DNA of 64,000 bases from an uncultured Lachnospiraceae bacterium (GTDB lineage Bacteria > Bacillota > Clostridia > Lachnospirales > Lachnospiraceae): contig CAJUII010000004.1 of assembly GCA_910586405.1 (NCBI GenBank), forward strand, positions 17,239 to 81,238. The letters are read 5' to 3'. The notes beneath the pieces were generated by a model that made no database searches, had not been told where the DNA came from, and was given only the letters and a program-made list of their open reading frames with translations. Below are positions 63,821-64,000 of the stretch, in pieces. The translations under genes were made by a program, and so were the position numbers. The first letter of the stretch is position 1. Each line of letters begins with the position of its first letter.

Positions 63821-64000
63821 TCAGGTCTCTGCTAGATTTTTGATAATGCCGCAGCATTTATAGTGCCTGAGCGGATAGATTTCAATTGGCACATGCTTTT
63901 CCTCCGCAAGCCTAACGATATGACCCAACTCAGGATTATGCCTGTACCGCTCATCCACCAGTACCTTCCATGGAACACGCCGAAGAAGCACCCTCGTCGT
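63821..64000 (-). CDS. C-terminal end of an unrecognised gene (partial)
   Basis: 59 codons on the minus strand open to the right edge, ending TGA at 63821-63823. Visible sequence: RVLLRRVPWKVLVDERYRHN, then PELGHIVRLAEEKHVPIEIY and YKCCGIIKNLAET. Coding character is good (basic residues, even codon use, converging on the CitE-like gene with 26 bp between). No family recognised; the rest lies outside the window. Confidence 0.65.
   Translation of the reverse strand, partial: TTRVLLRRVPWKVLVDERYRHNPELGHIVRLAEEKHVPIEIYPLRHYKCCGIIKNLAET

Overview
The window looks like chromosomal DNA of a motile, spore-forming clostridium, most probably family Lachnospiraceae. The evidence is gene content: flagellar rod genes beside an Mbl-type MreB, the sporulation regulators SpoVT and SpoVG, a GlgC/GlgD pair, a DnaD/DnaI helicase-loading operon, a DUF6472-type small protein and a B. 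subtilis-like yceCDEFGH (Ter) stress cluster. No rRNA, tRNA, CRISPR array, integrase or intact insertion sequence was seen.

Layout. 1-6.7 kb (minus): recD2, comFC, a YvyF-like zinc protein, two unknown membrane proteins, then cdaA-cdaR (c-di-AMP synthesis; cdaR runs off the left edge). 6.8-14.8 kb (minus): LysM/G5/M23 peptidase, murA, a degenerate M23 protein in the position of spoIIQ, bactofilin, mbl, flhO/flgF, flhP/flgG and a FlgJ-type rod-binding protein; this keeps the murA-spoIIQ-mbl-flhO-flhP order known from Bacillus. 14.9-20.7 kb: flavin reductase, coiled-coil membrane protein, small alarmone synthetase, an 88-aa unknown protein, a PAQR/hemolysin III protein behind a structured leader, spoVT and mgtE. 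21-24 kb: HAD hydrolase, three tandem repeats, and a two-gene DUF4391 plus BrxD-like P-loop ATPase module. 24-33 kb (minus): ferredoxin-fused aldo/keto reductase, mfd, pth, DUF6472, spoVG, glgD and glgC. 33-38 kb (plus): murC, a seven-member DnaA-box cluster, dnaD, dnaI and a long prs. 38-43 kb: galE, a second small DnaA-box group, a cytosolic Cu/Zn superoxide dismutase, a wrecked ABC-2 exporter, a type I toxin-antitoxin-like locus and a cytidylate-kinase-like protein. 43-50.7 kb is a mixed accessory stretch with gdhA and a Na/Pi transporter set among DUF6985-like and CPCC proteins and gene remnants. 50.9-64 kb is the Ter cluster.

How the genes work together. Wall and shape genes (murA, murC, M23 peptidases, bactofilin, mbl, c-di-AMP synthesis) dominate the first third. 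The Ter cluster has a minus-strand operon (S1C protease, yceG, telA, three terD genes, Ca2+ P-type ATPase). Around it lie a divergent CitE-like lyase, a HAD phosphatase and a plus-strand TerD-variant/AIM24 pair. This fits the Ter stress-response system proposed from comparative genomics, in which TerD proteins bind Ca2+ and a biosynthetic module makes an unknown metabolite.

The best candidates for something not yet described are: the convergent toxin/antisense-RNA locus at 42.1-42.5 kb, whose two RNAs have matching 5' ends and a shared terminator; the DnaA-box array in front of the helicase-loader operon; a 17-bp motif attached to the 3' side of three unrelated terminators; and the orphan DUF4391/ATPase pair whose 3' end seems to have been amplified into 58-59 bp repeats. 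All product calls come from reading sequence and recalled family features; no database search was run.
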